Positions 47,222 through 47,641 of a stretch of DNA of 47,641 bases are shown in pieces. Under the pieces are notes generated by a model. It worked only from the letters and a program-made list of their open reading frames with translations, did no database searches and was not told where the DNA came from. Position numbers and translations under genes: made by a program. The DNA comes from Plantago elongata (lineage: Eukaryota > Streptophyta > Magnoliopsida > Lamiales > Plantaginaceae). Location: NCBI GenBank assembly GCA_036897095.1, contig JAYMSP010000548.1, positions 1-47,641 of the forward strand. The letters run 5' to 3'. Positions within the stretch are counted from its first letter, which is position 1. Each line of letters starts with the position of its first letter.

Positions 47222-47641
47222 CTCCCCCTCAATCGAAACAGAAGTTCGATGAACGATGAGAATGTCCCGAAAAGTATCAAACAATACCTGTGAAAGTCCT
47301 TTGGTGAAAAATCGACTCATAGGTATGAATAAACATATTTCATCCATAACGTTCTACATTGATGTTGTACAAGAGCAGGCGAGGCAAAAGATATGACCGA
47401 ACGATAGACGATACCATGGGCAGTTGGTTATGAGTAACAAGGACCCAAATATTGTACCCTACTCCAGTGAGGTGCTCGAGTTTGTAAGAGTCGGGTGGAA
47501 GAAGTTAACCCAAAGTAGACATAGAGAGACATCCAAAATAGAGAGGATATAATACCACACAGAGGTAGAAAAAGAAGGATCAATAAGTGATCACATAGAG
47601 ATAGTCCTGAGTAGGCAGGGTCAACATGTGACCTCAATAGT
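47222..47641 (-). mobile_element. copia retrotransposon internal 3' end (pol C-terminus and polypurine tract), cut by window edge
   Basis: The polypurine tract GAGGGGGAG is at 47230-47222. The pol reading frame ends RFFTKGLSQVLFDTF, then RTSVSIEGEC and a stop TAG at 47218-47216, inside the LTR start, as in many plant copia elements (canonical ADIFTKGL...EGEC). Upstream, LVQHQCRTLW resembles the RNase H VQHQRTKHI motif but in another frame and with stops, so the protein is decayed. The rest lies beyond the window. Confidence 0.75.

Noticed and set aside
1-47641. CRISPR array, operon or prokaryote-type defence system
   Set aside because: The window is plant nuclear DNA with intron-containing genes; no regularly spaced repeat array or gene cluster of that kind is present.

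Overview
This is nuclear DNA from a flowering plant, most likely a eudicot. It is AT-rich, its genes have GT-AG introns, and it carries plant-type genes (a class B heat-shock factor with an LFGV motif, a cellulose-synthase companion protein, a secreted SBT1 subtilase, a BOI/SBP1-type RING ligase) plus plant mobile elements (Stowaway- and hAT-type MITEs, a LINE, copia and gypsy LTRs, a PIF/Harbinger element). The species cannot be fixed from the sequence alone.

Five intact protein-coding genes could be rebuilt, four by locating splice sites and one intronless. They are: ribosomal protein eL33/RPL35A (minus, 5443-6365, 4 exons, 112 aa); HSFB4 (minus, 11144-12387, 2 exons, 371 aa); a BOI/SBP1-like RING E3 ligase (minus, 31343-34785, 4 exons, 344 aa, with a 2.2-kb last intron); a Companion of Cellulose Synthase (CC1/CC2) gene (plus, 37720-39458, 3 exons, 316 aa); and an intronless SBT1-type subtilase (minus, 41823-44069, 748 aa).

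The rest is intergenic DNA with repeats. 1-5.4 kb has a tRNA-like retroposon and small tandem duplications. 6.4-11.1 kb has the RPL35A promoter, whose site II motifs lie partly in a perfect 45-bp duplication, then a second tRNA-like retroposon and a foldback. 12.4-31.3 kb is about 19 kb without an intact gene. It holds a CAAGCATC-rich AT tract, a segmental duplication, the decayed 3' end of a LINE (zinc-knuckle plus RNase H), a strongly strand-asymmetric GTGG tract, a 2.95-kb solo LTR with a 5-bp target duplication, and a broken STK16-like kinase fragment. 34.8-37.7 kb has two MITE-like elements. 44.6-46.2 kb is a decayed PIF/Harbinger element, and the window ends in the 3' part of a copia element (pol C-terminus, polypurine tract, 3' LTR).

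The genes do not form a pathway; each is an independent housekeeping, developmental, cell-wall or regulatory locus. I found no evidence for a new multi-gene system. The points most worth a second look are the promoter duplication in RPL35A, the solo LTR beside the kinase pseudogene, the CAAGCATC-rich tract, the GTGG tract, and the family of very short tRNA-like retroposons.
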